Notes under the pieces: model-generated
The model's database searches: none
Told to the model about the DNA's origin: nothing
The model's input: only the letters and a program-made list of their open reading frames with translations
In this document: positions 1 to 13,446 of the stretch, one piece after another
Layout: each line of letters opens with the position of its first letter
Numbering within the stretch: the first letter of the stretch is position 1
Program-made: the position numbers and the translations under genes
NCBI RefSeq assembly: GCF_026151205.1
Contig: NC_087084.1
Coordinates: 12,365,453 to 12,429,452, forward strand
Length of the DNA: 64,000 bases
Direction of reading: 5' to 3'
Source: Bolinopsis microptera
Lineage: Eukaryota; Ctenophora; Tentaculata; Lobata; Bolinopsidae

Positions 1-591
1 GGGCCCACAATTTCATATGGTCCACGATCTGCCCGAATATTGGCCATCTCCAAGATAGCACCATCATTTCCCTCGACCAACATATTTTGATGAGGCAAAT
101 AAACTCCTCAAAAATGGTGTAAAATGGCGAAATTTTATAATTTGGATACTCAATTCACCATAAAAATCAGTCACCATTTTTCACCATTTTTCACCATTGG
201 AAACCCCCCTATCGGCTCGCTGACTCATGACCATGTTATAATGCTGCTCGATATAACATATGGTTGCTCATTGTAGTTTCATCTACATTCTACATACACA
301 GTTATACAAGTTCTACTTCTAGCCGCTTGTTAGGTTTTGCTGGCCATGTTTTTCATATATAATATAAGATTGATGTTATCAGGCTTTTATCCAGGCTGAA
401 ATCAAAATCACAATATTGATTGTATTATCTTATCCTATACAGTTGCTATTTATAATTGAATAAGTTAGTAACTCTTTTTGTTCTCATTTGTGTATCGCCT
501 TCGTATCTATTTATAGATAGATTTATTAATTAATGTACATTTGTCGTGTATGATTATGTTAATTTTTTATTAATTTTTCACTTTAATTCAG
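1..591. other. Upstream flank, no gene recognised
   Basis: AT-rich sequence with no convincing coding exon. A short direct repeat (TTTTTCACCAT) lies around 170-197. The bases just before the ATG at 592 end in a pyrimidine run plus CAG, so the ATG may sit at the start of a second exon with a 5' UTR exon further upstream. Confidence 0.5.
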
Positions 592-3500
592 ATGAAGCGG
601 CGAGATGCGACCAAGATCTCGCTAGCGGTTGTTATGATAATTGTATTCTTTAACTTATCAGGTAAACTTATGAGAGCTAGTGTGTTTCGTCTACTCCCTC
701 GATATCGAGATTCAAGGGTCACAGCATTTTACCCTAAATATTTGGAATATTTCGGCATCAAGATAATCATAATCAGGCATTCTTATAATGCTCAGCAATA
801 TGGCTAAATTGACGATATCAAATTCCCATTTTAAATTATTAGTTATATAGATTAATAGATATAACTGATAATTTAAAATGGGAATTTTAGACCTATTAGT
901 AAGTAGATCTACTTACTAATAGGTCTAAAATTGAAATGCATATTATATTCTCAACATTACTGTAATCTAATTATTAAGTAAAAACTCTATATTTACCAGG
1001 TTACTACTACCTCTCATTCGCAGACGATTCAGACCGACAGGAACACACATTAGAAATTATAGGAAAATATTCCACAGAAGAAGACTCTTTAGAGGACTAC
1101 ACAGAGATTAGTTTCGGTGGGCATCTGGATAAGATCTCTGTCGATACCAAAAACTTTCATCAACCTGAGCTTCAAATTCCCCTTAAAAACTCAGAATCAG
1201 AATCAGAAATTAATAATGATGGAATTTTAGATAAGGAGCTCGAAGAGCTGGAGACAAATCTTAAAAGGGTTAATCAGATAAACAAAGATGTGACTGCTCG
1301 AAATAATGCACCAGATATTGTTAAAAACTATCAGCATGACGAAAATGATGAGCTTGTTGGAAATAAACATCATGAGGAAAATGATATAAACAACTCTATA
1401 TATTCGGGTAATAATGTTCCTGAGATAAATCACGGGGATCAGTCACGTGATGATACTTTAAAGTTATTAAGAGAAGTGCATAATCTTCCTCAGTCTGATC
1501 ATAAGAATGAGATAATCATCGAGCCTATTGAGGATTCCACCCCATCACAAAAACCTAATCAAGTATTATCCGACGTTATAGAAGATGAAAATTCTATTGA
1601 AAAAAATGAACAGGGCGTTGGAACAGGTCCAGATAGGCTTGGTCAAGAAACAATACTGGAAAGAAATAATGATGAGCCGATAAACAATGACTGGGAAAAT
1701 AACTGGGACAATACAAATGATGATCCGATCCCTAACGATTCAGAAGATAACGATATAAGTCATAACTATCCAGATGATAAAGATGTAATTATTGAGAATG
1801 GCGCGGAATCAAACAAAGACGTATACCCTATTAGTGATCAGATAAAAGAAACGGGGCTAGACTCGGCGGATCTGGACGCCACGTACAATCTGACGAGGGT
1901 CAAGAACGTGGACCTGCACAATCTTAACTTCCTGGATAACTACTACCGCTACAATTACAAGGTTAGTTGGGTTGGGATCTGAGGTATTTTATCGGAGGTA
2001 TTTTTAAAGTATTTTTTAAGATTCCTGGGGTTTTGAGCTGCAGAGTGAAGAATGTTTAAATAAATAGATAAAATAATGATAAACTAGATCAAGATAAAGT
2101 CGTGCGTATTATAAAATAGTAGTAATACTATTGTTGTCTAAAAATAAGAAAAGATGTGTGATGAGAGTTGATCAGCAAAATATTAACAACAATTTAGATA
2201 ATCACAGACACACAGTAATCATATAAAGAGAGGGTTGGGAAGCTTCTAATTAACTAGTTAAATAAGAAGTCTTTTGTCTGCACTTCGATTAAAGTCAGTC
2301 ATTTATCTCTGTACTTTCACAGGCTATAGAGAAGAGAATACAGGAGAGAATGGAGAAAATAAGAAACTTATGCCGGGAACCAAACATTGAACGAGGCAGA
2401 CAGGGCTTCCAAAGGAGATACAACATGTACCAAATAAGGTAGTTTGGACTTTCTAGACTAATTACTAATTAGAAGTAGTCGTAATACAGGGTTATGATCA
2501 AACATTTATCGTGTACTTCACAGCTACTTCACAGCTACAGCTGTAATTAGTACAGTTACTCTAGGAATAAAGGATTTCAGCTCACAGAGACCATATTATA
2601 AGTGTTATACAAGTTATAACATGGTGTGAGTTGTGACGTGAGCAGCTGCTGTAACGTCATCACGACATGTATATCGTATATGACGTATTTATGACGTCAT
2701 TCATGTGACGTACGCTTTAATATATCGTTTTATATTCCATCGTACTGTCGCACTGTAAAGATAAAAACACCACGTTGTATGAATGGTGGTATTTCAGTGA
2801 ACTGGGAATGTGTTCAAATCAGGTATATGACGTATTTATGACGCCATTCATATGACGTACCACGTGATATAAATGTTGGTATTTCAGTGAACTAGGAATG
2901 TCGTGGTGTCCAGTATTCAAGTCAGGCAGTACCACGTGGAGGAATTACTTTATAACCAAGTTGGTAAAGGAACCCCCCGAGGAGTATTACCTGGATCTTC
3001 TGAAGAGCAGGCAGCTTACCAATGTGCGTTTATTATTTGTTAATTAATTAATTAATTAGTTTATTAATTAATTAATTATTTGTCACAAACCACTATTTAT
3101 AATGACATGTTTACCTAATATCTTACAGCTTGTTTGTAACGACTAATAAAATGTTTTTTAGACGTAAGACCGACAATACGACAAACTTGACACATAAGAC
3201 AACAAATGACAGTGGAAGTAACACGTGACAGTGAAAGTAACCATGGTAACGCTTATGAAGGTGTTTTGCAACCAGGTGTACTTAGTTTGGACATTCAATC
3301 CTGAAATGGAAGACATTGATTACCTTCTATTTAGCCATTTTAATAGTTTGAAATTCAGTTGTAAGACTTAAACAAAGATTCAAAACGACTTTTAAAATGA
3401 CAAAAACTCTGATAACTTAATTACTAATCGTAGGTAAAAAAACTAAGAAAAACATCAGAGGGGAGGCAGTTGTACAAAGATGAGAACGAGGATAATGTTA

Positions 3501-4984
3501 GATTCTCTGTTATCCGGCACCCCTACTCTAGATTGGTAGGTTTATAATGATCACGTGTCATGACGTACAACGCGTTATGTTTAATTTTGAGTCCATATAG
3601 TTGCAATGTGTTACCCAAATTTCCACCTCCCCCACCCCTCTTCTTACCCCTCCAACTCCCACCCCACCCTTCTTCTTACCCTCCTTAAACTTCCCCCACC
3701 CCTCTTCTTACCCCTCCCTACACCCCTCCACCCCCTCTTCTTACCCCTCCCCTCTTCTTACCCCTCCCCGCCCCTCTCCTTACCCCTCCCTAAACCTCTC
3801 CCACCCCTCTTCTTACCCCTGACTACACCTCCGGTCCCCACCCCTCTTCTTACCCCTCCCTCCCCCAACCCTGCCCCTCTTTTTAGCTTTTTACACCACC
3901 CATCCCTCCCTCCCGCCCCCACCCCACCCCTCCCCCACCCCTCTTCTCACCCTCCCTCTCCCTCAGGTGAGCCACATAAAGAGCTCAGGTCGGGACCAGG
4001 AGATGGTTAACCAGCAGGGTATCTGGATACAAAGTGCCATGATGGAGGCCAGAACACGGTCCGTTACTAACCACTCTCGCATCTCCGAGTTCAAGGCGGA
4101 GTTTATCAAGTACTTTCAGTGGGTTAGTGCTGTTGTTGTTGGGGAGCCTTTATTTACTTACCATTTATACTTACCATTTACTTATAATTATTTACTTACT
4201 TACCATTTACTTACTATTCCTTCTCAGATTCGAAAATTTCGGTGAAAGGTTTTCAGCTCAATATTAAATGACAGTTTATACTCTATTTCTGATTACAACC
4301 TTAAACCAATATAATATTTCAAGCTAAAAGACGGGAAGCCAGGAGGCGAGTTTAACAAGTCAGCAGATAATCCTTATTTAGATCCGCCCTACCCTAAATT
4401 ATCAGAGATGATCGATCATATAAAAAAGTAAGTTAAAACCTCTACTAAGTACTCACCATTAATTCAATATGTAGTTAGCCGCAGGGACATCATCAAATTT
4501 GACGGTTTTTGTTAATTTTAATTTGTCGATGATTTTATAGTTTCAATGAGTATTGAACGGCGTGTAACACACCACTGTTAAATTACAAATTTTCAAGGTC
4601 ATTTATATTGAATGATACTCAGAGCCCCTTCTAAATAATCTCCAATTATCTCCCAGAAAACGACAATCACGCAACGACTGGGACGGCCACTGGATGCCTG
4701 GCCACGAGTTCTGCGACTTCTGCCACCACTCCTTTAACTACATTATAAAACTAGAGGAGGAACCGCTGGAGCTATGGTTCTTAGTGGATAAACTGGGACT
4801 TTGGAATGACAGAGGAGTGTTTTTAAATAGAGCAAATAGCTCGACTAGGAAGTCAACTGAGATGTTGGAGGTATGGGAGCAGATAAGGAAGTTGAGTGAG
4901 ATTCAGCGCGAGTTTATTGAAAATCATTTTGATGTGGACTTTAGGATGTTTGATTATAAGCGGAGAAAAGAGGGAGAGTTATAG
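592..4984 (+). CDS. Carbohydrate sulfotransferase, HNK-1ST/CHST8-14-like (type II Golgi membrane enzyme)
   Basis: Predicted to transfer sulfate from PAPS to a glycan hydroxyl in the Golgi lumen. Exons read as 592-661, 1024-1961, 2323-2438, 2888-3023, 3470-3535, 3967-4122, 4324-4427 and 4657-4984; all phases agree and give about 637 residues. Residues 1-25 are a short basic tail plus one hydrophobic anchor. A long acidic, Asn/Asp/Glu-rich stem (about 25-300, almost all in exon 2) follows. The catalytic part shows the 5'-phosphosulfate-binding motif CPVFKSGSTTW (GSTTW at about 388-392), the 3'-phosphate-binding motif VIRHPYSRL (about 434-442) and the C-terminal family signature HWMPGHEFCDFC. 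These motifs place it in the Sulfotransfer_2 family. The acidic stem is longer than usual. Acceptor sugar is not predictable. Which CHST subtype it matches is open; family assignment is secure. An AATAAA lies at 5330-5335. Confidence 0.88.
821..932. repeat. Two adjacent hairpins in sulfotransferase intron 1
   Basis: 821-848 pairs with 859-886 with one mismatch around a 10-base loop. It is followed at once by a perfect 50-bp palindrome, 883-932, centred on AGATCT. Both lie inside intron 1. They look like a small foldback element or a strong RNA hairpin pair. Confidence 0.8.
2676..2901 (+). repeat. Local duplications that copy a 3' splice site
   Basis: GTATATGACGTATTTATGACG occurs at 2676-2696 and 2823-2843. 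A second segment, including TATTTCAGTGAACT and its splice acceptor, occurs at about 2769-2810 and 2860-2901. The downstream copy (acceptor ending 2887) fits the sulfotransferase reading frame. The upstream copy is a decoy acceptor followed by a possible GTATAT donor. Confidence 0.75.
3620..3965 (+). repeat. C-rich pyrimidine minisatellite in sulfotransferase intron 5
   Basis: Degenerate tandem units of the type CACCCCTCTTCTTACCCCTC fill most of intron 5 up to the CAG acceptor at 3964-3966. The tract acts as a greatly extended polypyrimidine tract. The proline-rich reading frames across it are by-products of the repeat. Confidence 0.85.
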
Positions 4985-7900
4985 GTTTTAATGTTTTGTG
5001 ATAGGTTTATTAAATCGGTTTATTTGTTATGCTGGTTTTATAAAATGTTTTCAAACTATTTAAGCTGTGTTTCAGTTTTGGTTTAATAATTTAATTAAAT
5101 ACAGGTTGCTAGAAGGAAAAAAAAGCGAAAAAAGATACATTGCGATAGATTATATTAACAGTTTGTGATTGATATCAAACGCTGTAAGTGAAATGCATAA
5201 ACAACTCTTGCATCGACTAATAAACTGTACAAAAGAATTAAGATGATAGAAGCTGACCTAGCTTGTTGATAAAACCGATTTAAATATTATCACCGTGTAT
5301 ACGTTTCCCTTACCCTGTTTTAATATTTAAATAAAAGCACGGTTGAATTGAAAAGGCTATCAATCAAGGCTATCAATAGATTTGCAGCATGGGCAGCATA
5401 GCATCCCTTTAAGACTTAAAAGTCTAGTTACTTAAAGTTCGGCTAGGTTATTATCAACTTACAACACTGTTCAGCATCTCAAGTATATCCTTAGGCTTTA
5501 GATCGAGGCGCTTATAGTAAAAGTTTAACACATTTCAATGATTTAAAACAGAGCGTAGCAAGCATTAGATAAAAGGCTTCAAAACTTGTCCATCGTAAAT
5601 GTTATAACAAATCATTTGTCTTAGCAGATAGTAGTAAAAAAACATCACTTACAGTTACATAATAGTCATAACAACATCGATTAAATTTTGTGAGAAAAGT
5701 AAAGATGCAAATTGTTATTAGCTAAAAAGCTGTAAAAGATTATTGACAAGACAAAGATTCTGATGAAACAACAAGATCAAAAACTGCTCATTTATCCAAA
5801 AACCAGTGCACTGTGCAGTCATACTGACCACCATTAGACCAATCGATCTGCCTAAACTTGAACACTGCGTAGTAATTGTAAATAATAAAAATAAAAAATG
5901 CAGATATCACATCTACGCCTCACATTCTTCATGAATTTCAATAACAAACCAATGATTAAACCTAATGTGGCATAAACAGATGCATATTACACGTTATTCA
6001 GTTATTCCTAGTTCAGAGATATATGGACAATGACAATGAATTCTGAGCAGTGCCTAGTATTTACCGTCTTGGTTTGTTCACGTTGTTCCTTTGTTCGTTA
6101 TGTGATTCTGACGAGTCATCCACCAACTTATACATATATGTAGTTTAACTCGTAGATAATATCCATAAATGATAATTGTATGGATTTTACCGAAAACTGG
6201 AGTGATCCTTCATCCTGCATGTCTGGCTCCAAAACGTGACTTTATTCCTTAGTAATTAGTAACTCAGTAAATAGCAACTCTAAAACGTTAAATGATAATG
6301 AATTGCTAGCAATATAACAATTTGAAGCTATTATCAGAGTGAAACTACACATAGCACAACTGAATAGAAACTGAATCAATTGCACCACGATTATTAGTTC
6401 GTCACATATATACAAGAAAAGTCAGCCTGAAACAACTTTAACTGCAGTCTGAACACTGAAGATTAAAAACTGGAAGTCAACTAGCTCAACCGGTCATATC
6501 AGACTGAAGACAGACTTCATGTTGTGGACCGGACAGATTCTCCCAGAACTCAGTGGTCGATAGCTGTCTTCACTCAAATCGTCCTGCTGATTTGCTGATA
6601 TCAACCGACAAATTTATGACCTGCTAATTACCGAATCCCATTAATTGGCAAATCATAAACCAACAATTTTAAAATTGTTAACCCGCCGGATTAACAGCAT
6701 ATTTCACAAAATGACATATTGTCAATATATAATAGTCATAAGCGATTATGAACTTGCTTTAATTTTAATCATTAATCTTTATAATATGTACTTGCCTGAT
6801 AATGTTTGCCTCGACCAGATCTTCTTTTAATTCGAGACTCCGATCCTTCCCCTGCTACAGAACGGACAATGAAACCAAAATCTCGAGTATCGTCAATTAG
6901 CATGCTCATACAAGAAAAAGAATCAATCAGTATGCCATGCATCACCATCGATATGAACGTACCAATACTTATTTAGAAGTTGATCTCAAATTGACGAACA
7001 AATGCGCGGCTCCAAAAAAAGATGTCGATTTGACTATTTGATTACAAAATTGTATTTCAGCTATTGCGCGTTACATAAAATGTAATGTTGAAGCGACTGC
7101 AAATCAGTGTCAAATCAGTTAATTTAATCGATTTATAATGCATTCGATGAGACTCATTTTTCAAACTAACGACCGCATGTTTATATGGGCAAAGTAAAAT
7201 ATCTCCAAGAAGATTTTGTTTAGATAATGCAATATGATAGGAGCTGGGAAGCGTACGCCTTCCCACCATTTCACTGTTTTAGTCAAGGGAATGCCGCCAA
7301 TGTTCATTCAATTACTTTTACTGATCCCCTTGGCAACAATCATCACAACTTGCACCGCCCCTCTTAGAACATGCCAATGATCTTAAAGAAATATCTGGTT
7401 ACACAAGTGGTAAGATTTTTAGACATTAACAGTTTTTGGATACAAGCCAAGGGGACATTTTTTTTGTAAATAAACTTAAATTGTTATTAGTTATAATATC
7501 AACATATTTGAAACATTATGATAAGCTTTCTCAAGGAAAAAAAGGGCAAATGAATCATTTCAAAGTACACAATTAACCAATTTAAGTTTTAATTAAACCA
7601 CAGTGTAAACTGCAGTGCAAATCTTCCTTCTTTATCTTCCTAACTTTATTGGCCCTGAGTGGGCTAACCTTCAATAAAAAATACACTACAACGATAGTGA
7701 TACCATCTCATTTTGTGTACTCAAACAAGCTTTGATTTATCATTCGCTATTACGTATAAAATTGTTAAAGTTATTAATAATCAATGTCTGATACATCCCA
7801 TGTTTATCATCTTAACAAGCACAGCGTGTAAGGTAAGCAGTAAGTGTTAGGTATCAGCAATGTGATAGTTACTACTTTTAACATTCCTCGCATGCTTGCT

Positions 7901-7993
7901 ATTTTATAACAACACTCCGAAAATTGACTCTGATAATCGAACAAACTTGAGTAACTAAAAGAAGTGTTTTAAGTACTTTATTACTTTAAGTAC
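4985..7993. other. Gene-free AT-rich interval
   Basis: No exon with convincing coding character on either strand. It holds the likely poly(A) signal of the sulfotransferase (AATAAA at 5330-5335) and otherwise unremarkable AT-rich DNA. Confidence 0.5.
7977..7982 (-). terminator. Poly(A) signal AATAAA for the 7994-8707 gene
   Basis: Read on the minus strand, AATAAA begins 12 nt after the stop codon of the intronless gene, implying a very short 3' UTR. It supports this reading frame being a real gene ending here. Confidence 0.6.
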
Positions 7994-8707
7994 TTAGATT
8001 ATACAATAAGTTGGGTTTTTCCCTGATTTATACTTCTGAATTTCCCTTCTCAGCATCTTCTCACACTGCAGAGATTTCTCATCAAACACCAGGGACAGAT
8101 TCCCCTTGTTTACGTTTATATTCAACATGTCACGTGTTAACTTACTCTGTCTGACGAATGTCTGAATGTCCTCCTGTGTCAGTCCTGTTTCCATCGAGGA
8201 CAAGTTGTCCAGGTTTAGCTGTGAGAACTGGGCAGCAGTTTGTTCAACTGATGGTGGTCGGGGGTTGTTGAGGAGGATGTTTGTTCGTTTCTTGGCGGAG
8301 GAAGGTTTTGGAGGTGGGGATGTTTTAGGTGGATTAACCTCCATGTAGCGAGGTCTGAAGCGCAGTTTCCGTTCCAGGGCCAGCTCCTCCTGGCGTCGGT
8401 TCACCAGATCTTTCTTCCGCTTTTCTCTCAACACCACCGCAGCTTCACGTGACTTCTTCCGCTGGACTATTGCTTCTGGAAGTTTCTTATCTAACCGCAC
8501 AATGAGTGGGGGTTCAGGTTGGGTACACTGCACGCGGCGCGGGTAACACCCCACTCCTTCATCACTGGAATCCTCTTCTGTCATGGTGGAGGGAACGCGC
8601 ACCGCGTCATCATTCCACGCTTTACCTCTGTCAGCATCTTCTGGTTCTGAGTCTGAAGATACTGTTAGTTCAGAGAAGAGCGATATTTTGGAGTGGACTG
8701 AGTCCAT
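7994..8707 (-). CDS. Hypothetical 237-residue protein, charged, single exon
   Basis: An uninterrupted 237-codon frame starting at an ATG, with a poly(A) signal 12 nt after its stop. I do not recognise the family. The N-terminal 60 residues are Ser/Asp/Glu-rich (SSDSEPEDADRG, EEDSSDEG), like casein-kinase-2 target tracts. Residues about 70-125 are strongly basic and helical (QRKKSREAAVVLREKRKKD, then RRQEELALERKLRFRPRY). A Pro/Lys-rich linker (KTSPPPKPSSAKKR) follows, then a C-terminal helical part ending PTYCII. There is no signal peptide or membrane segment, so it is probably cytosolic or nuclear. Base composition is more GC-rich than the flanks, as expected for coding DNA. A terminal exon of a spliced gene cannot be excluded, but no splice site is needed. 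Confidence 0.7.
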   Translation of the reverse strand: MDSVHSKISLFSELTVSSDSEPEDADRGKAWNDDAVRVPSTMTEEDSSDEGVGCYPRRVQCTQPEPPLIVRLDKKLPEAIVQRKKSREAAVVLREKRKKDLVNRRQEELALERKLRFRPRYMEVNPPKTSPPPKPSSAKKRTNILLNNPRPPSVEQTAAQFSQLNLDNLSSMETGLTQEDIQTFVRQSKLTRDMLNINVNKGNLSLVFDEKSLQCEKMLRREIQKYKSGKNPTYCII

Positions 8708-8798
8708 TGTGTGAGCTGCTCTAGAGGGTTAGTCTTTCATTGTGACATCGGCTTAGACATAGAACAGTCAGTTTAACATGATGATATATGGAAACATA

Positions 8799-8985
8799 AC
8801 GATACTAGAACACAAGAAAAGAAGAAACAATATTGTTGCTGTTATAACTTTGTAACGATACTAGAACACAAGAAAAGAAGAAACAATATTGTTGCTGTTA
8901 TAACTTTGTAACGATACTAGAACACAAGAAAAGAAGAAACAACATTGTTGCTGTTATAACTTTATAACGATACTAGAAGACAAGA
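8799..8985 (+). repeat. 56-bp tandem repeat, about 3.3 copies
   Basis: The unit beginning GATACTAGAACACAAGAAAA recurs at 8801, 8857, 8913 and (diverged, truncated) 8969. It starts about 90 bp upstream of the ATG of the minus-strand gene at 8707, so it sits in its likely promoter region. Confidence 0.85.
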
Positions 8986-9760
8986 AACAAGCAAAAAAAG
9001 AGCACAGCTGGATTGACGCATTGTTAGAATGATCGGTAAACAATTTTGGTGAATGGATTGCCAGTCTAAAAAGCTGGTCTTACAGCTTAAGAGGATCATG
9101 AAACTCAAATAAGTTATTTATATTAAATATTTATGAGATATCCATTTTTCGAATATGAAGCATAATCCTAGAAAATAAAGTTAAATTACAACTTTACAAC
9201 TGTGTTTCTTTGGTCGCTATACCAGCGGAAATATTGATGGTGTTAATTTACAACTTTTGTTGAGTAAGATTATTGGTAACCTAACAACCAACTGTATCAA
9301 CTATCAAGACAATTATTTACTTAATTACGATATACACAGTAATTAAGGGAACTTGATATGATTCAAACTAATGACAACACTACAAATCTGTTACATTTTT
9401 TGAGGGCGTCCAAGAATGTCGTTTCTCTTGTCTTTAATATGCGGTAGTTGGTGTTACTCTTCATAAGATAAGGAACCAATTCTTGGCACTATTCCAGCAA
9501 AATACCCAAAATTTAAATGATCATGGAAAGGAAGTTTTACTGTTATCGTTAAATACAGTAAGATACGTTACTTAGACAACTGAAAAAAGACAAGATACCA
9601 GACTAAACCACTGCATACAAAAACTAAGGACTGTATAGAAAATTGGAGTGATGATAATTAAAAAGCTTGATAAGCAAGGCGACCACAGCAGTAGAGAGAC
9701 TGCTTCTCAAGAGTAGATACGTGATATGATGTGGAACAATGAAACACTTCTTCATAAGAT

Positions 9761-9781
9761 GGGGGGGGGGGGGGGGGGGGG
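9761..9781 (+). repeat. Poly(G) tract, 21 G
   Basis: An uninterrupted run of 21 G. Exact length may be unreliable because homopolymers are error-prone in assemblies. Confidence 0.8.
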
Positions 9782-10934
9782 CAACCCCATACATGCCCAA
9801 ACCCATTTGAAGAAAATTTGAGGAATAGATGGGCAAAATAGGCATTATTAACATAATTTTTGGTAAAAATCTAAAAATTAATATTCCTTATACCAAACTC
9901 TATTTAGCGAGATATAGCTGTATTAAATAATTAGAAGACGGAGAACACAATGTAATGGCGATGTTTTCATTACTTCATTAAAACTGAAGTTTAAGCTGTT
10001 TTTAAGCACATTGCCCATGCCCATTTGAGCAAAAATCTAAAAATAATTGGGCATCGGGTTGATTAGGATTTGAATGGAGACTAAATAAAATGTATTCACG
10101 TGGTAATAGAAAAGTTATTTTTACAGTCAGTTTAAACTTTTAAAGGTTATCCTTTTTATCTGAACAGCTGGAATCTGAAGTGCATGCTATAAAAACAACC
10201 AATTTATTGATGATATTTTCACACAATATTTTATTGAATGCGAATTTATCAGCAGGAGGTCCAGTCTTAGATTTTTAAAAACACGTGACCAATTTCAACC
10301 AGTCACCTCACGAGAGACAGCCGATGAAATTACAGTAGAAATTGGAATTGAATCAAGAAATTTACATTGAAGTGCATCATGTATCTAGCTTTTGACTTGA
10401 AGGTAGCAAGCACGTTTCAATTAACAATCGTAGATCAACAGTCCAGTAATTTGAATTACTGACACATATAAACTAACTAAATAACTAGTAACTTAGTTAG
10501 TAACCAGTAATAAGTAACAAATAACCCAGTTAGACTGTCACTACAAAAGTGTAAAGCAGGAAATTAATCTAACTAGTAACTTAGATAGTAACTAGAAGTA
10601 ACTAACTAAACTAACTAATAAACTAGCTAGAATGTACAATTAGGCTGCACGACAAACCAGCAGACTAAGAGAGACACAGTCTATTGAATAGACTACACAC
10701 GTATTAATAGATTACACACGTGGCAATAGATTACACACGTGTAGATAACACATGTGTTAATGTGTGCACAAATGTGATGTCCATAATATTTATTATTGAA
10801 TAAAAGTTCTAAACAAGGGATAGTTTAAAACAGCGCCCAAGTCTAATCTTTGCCTAAAACAAATAACTAAATATCAAAAATGTGATGTCGAACTATTAAT
10901 TACACATGGTCAGGATAACTGAGTTGTTAAAATA

Positions 10935-10955
10935 CAGGGTGGCCCAAAAGTAACT
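10935..10955 (+). mobile_element. Mariner-like terminal inverted repeat, remnant
   Basis: TA followed by CAGGGTGGCCCAAAAGTAAC resembles the outer ends of mariner/Tc1 elements, which insert at TA. I could not find a matching opposite end or transposase frame nearby, so this is probably a solo end or a decayed copy. Confidence 0.45.
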
Positions 10956-11441
10956 ACCCACACGCAACCCTTTAATAACTCACGTAATTCGTCTCCAAAT
11001 TGCACCAAAATTTCAGAGATTATAGATATGGGTCAAACTTAAATTTCCTGAAAGTTTCGTAAGCCACGCCCAATTATGTATGTAAAATGATCAATCTATC
11101 TGTATTATAATTAATTTGGAATTTAATAATAAAGGATGATAATAAAAGTTTAACTATAAAACAGATCGACTGAAGGACTCCCTACTGAACTGTTTGAATA
11201 ACCCGGCCAGGATAGTAGGACGATATTATGTAATCTGAGAGGCCGGTACTGTTAGTTCTAGAATGTGGTGTCAGAGGAAATGCAATTATAGAACTACATC
11301 ACCTTTATTTCAGACCTGGTTATCTGTACTACTGCACTGGGGATAGGATTAAAACTAATGCGATACAGTAGAAATGAGATGAGTAGATAAATTGGTGAAA
11401 CTGAAAACAGCTCGAGTTCGTGTTTATTACTTAACCTAGAT

Positions 11442-11460
11442 GGGGGGGGGGGGGGGGGGG
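11442..11460 (+). repeat. Poly(G) tract, 19 G
   Basis: A second long G run, 1.7 kb from the first and in the same orientation. No shared flank was recognised. Confidence 0.8.
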
Positions 11461-13200
11461 TGGTTGGACTCAATACTGCTTCAACCTGTAACTAGACTGC
11501 TAAGTGGCGTCTTTCTTGATAATGATCACGATGAGGCCCTATTTTACTTTGGATATGAAAAAAAAACTTAATAAAAAACTTTTAAACATATTCTAATACT
11601 TAACTCAAAATAGCATGTGACATCCAATAATGTGGTCCACTTTTATATAAGTTTAATAACTTTGTCATGTTCATTTGAATGCTGGATTGATATGATAAAA
11701 CAGCCCGTTAAATATTGATCCAATGCTTGTCTAGTTGTTTATAAACCACACTTTTAAACGAAAAACAAGAATTTTCAAAACACATGCACAGCTTTGCATG
11801 CAGCCCATTACGATTACACCTGATTACATGCAGCAGTGTGTGCTGTGTTCTGATTAAACATGCATATCAGTTAGTTTGTCAGCTGAGAGATGTAACAGTT
11901 AACACATTGATTGACGGGCAAATATTTAACTGTCACACATATCAGAAACATCCACGTTAACTCTATCATTATATTAATATTAAAGTCATTATTGTAACGG
12001 TATATTAGAACCAGTGTGAAGGGCCTGAACGGAATCCCTCGGTTTCAGTTCCTTGTTTAACACTGCCGTACAGCAAGGACATTCACCGAGTTCGCCAATA
12101 TAACACTTTCATTGCATTAACACTATTGACCATTTCAATACAGCTGATTTTCAGTGCGATAGAATATTTCAACAATGGTTACAATCAAAGCTCTAAATAT
12201 TATTCAAGCTGACAAAATAAGTATTGACAGTGCAGTCATTTAAATCATTAGAACTAAATGTATGAAGTTGACTTATTAATTATCATAATTACCTAATTGT
12301 TATAATTGTTACCTGAACCGAGGTTATATTTAGGTGGGGCACTGATGGGTCTTTCAAATCTAACTGGAATCTTCTTAGTCCTGGTGGAGTGGAGAGATGA
12401 TTACTTAATTCTTTGTCCGTTTTCAGAAAATAGGGTACCAAACGGACAAAAACGGACAAAAAACATGAGCCCCCCCCCCTCCCTAGGTAACAAATTAGCT
12501 GGCAACAGAGAGTAAGCTGCAGTATAAAAAAGGGGAGACGATTACTTTAACTCATATTTGAGATGCTTAAAACTAAATGACTCACTTTTCAGGTTGCTTC
12601 AACGGGGAGTAGCCGGGTTTCTTTTGGGGCTGAAGTTAAAATAGATTTTAATTAATGTTCAAATGATCTTTAATTGAAAGTTACATTACTTTTTTATTGA
12701 TCTTGATATGCTTTATATGGGGCTCAATCTGTTGGTGCTAAAGCACTTAACACAACTTACTGCACTGGAATACACTTAATGACGTTTACATTATTCTATT
12801 ATTAGAAATACTAGCTTACCAGTTTATTGATCAAAATAACATTGGAATAGAAATGTTTGTTTAATAGTTAATTGATCATGATCGCTTTTGAAACTGACCG
12901 AAAACGGTGGACACAGCTTTGTTCTGTCAATGGCTATTTGTCTTGATAAATTTGTTAAAACGGCACCGAGTTTAACTCCAGTAAAGTTCAGTGTTAATAG
13001 CAAGTCGTCTTATTTGTGAAATGGTATTCACATGGGGACAATCATACACAATTGTATCAAATCTTATTGAATAATAATCGGTAATTATTTTCAAGACAAT
13101 AATATGATAGTGTCATGAGTGTGCGCGATAGAGCAATAGAAATTAGAACATTTTGAAGTGTAAGAGTGTCGCCTACGCCGTACATTTAGTGAGTCATCCT

Positions 13201-13446
13201 GTTTCACTACATTACATTTCACTACATTTCATTACATTTCACTGCATTTCACTACATTTCACTACATTTCATTACATTTTACTACATTTCACTACATTAC
13301 ATTTCACTACATTTCACTACATTTCACTACATTTCACTACATTTCACTACATTTCATTACATTTTACTATATTTCACTACATTAAATTTCACTACATTTC
13401 ACTACATTTCACTACATTTCACTACATTTCACTACATTTCACTACA
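13201..13446 (+). repeat. 10-bp minisatellite (ATTTCACTAC)n
   Basis: About 24 units of ATTTCACTAC with variants ATTTCATTAC and ATTTTACTAC. The 104-residue frame across it is a translated repeat, not a gene. Confidence 0.9.

Noticed and set aside
3601-4010. Proline-rich proteins in the C-rich tract
   Set aside because: They are translations of a pyrimidine minisatellite in an intron, interrupted when the repeat ends.
9761-11460. G-quadruplex regulators at the two poly(G) runs
   Set aside because: Simple homopolymers without neighbouring genes; their length may be an assembly artefact.
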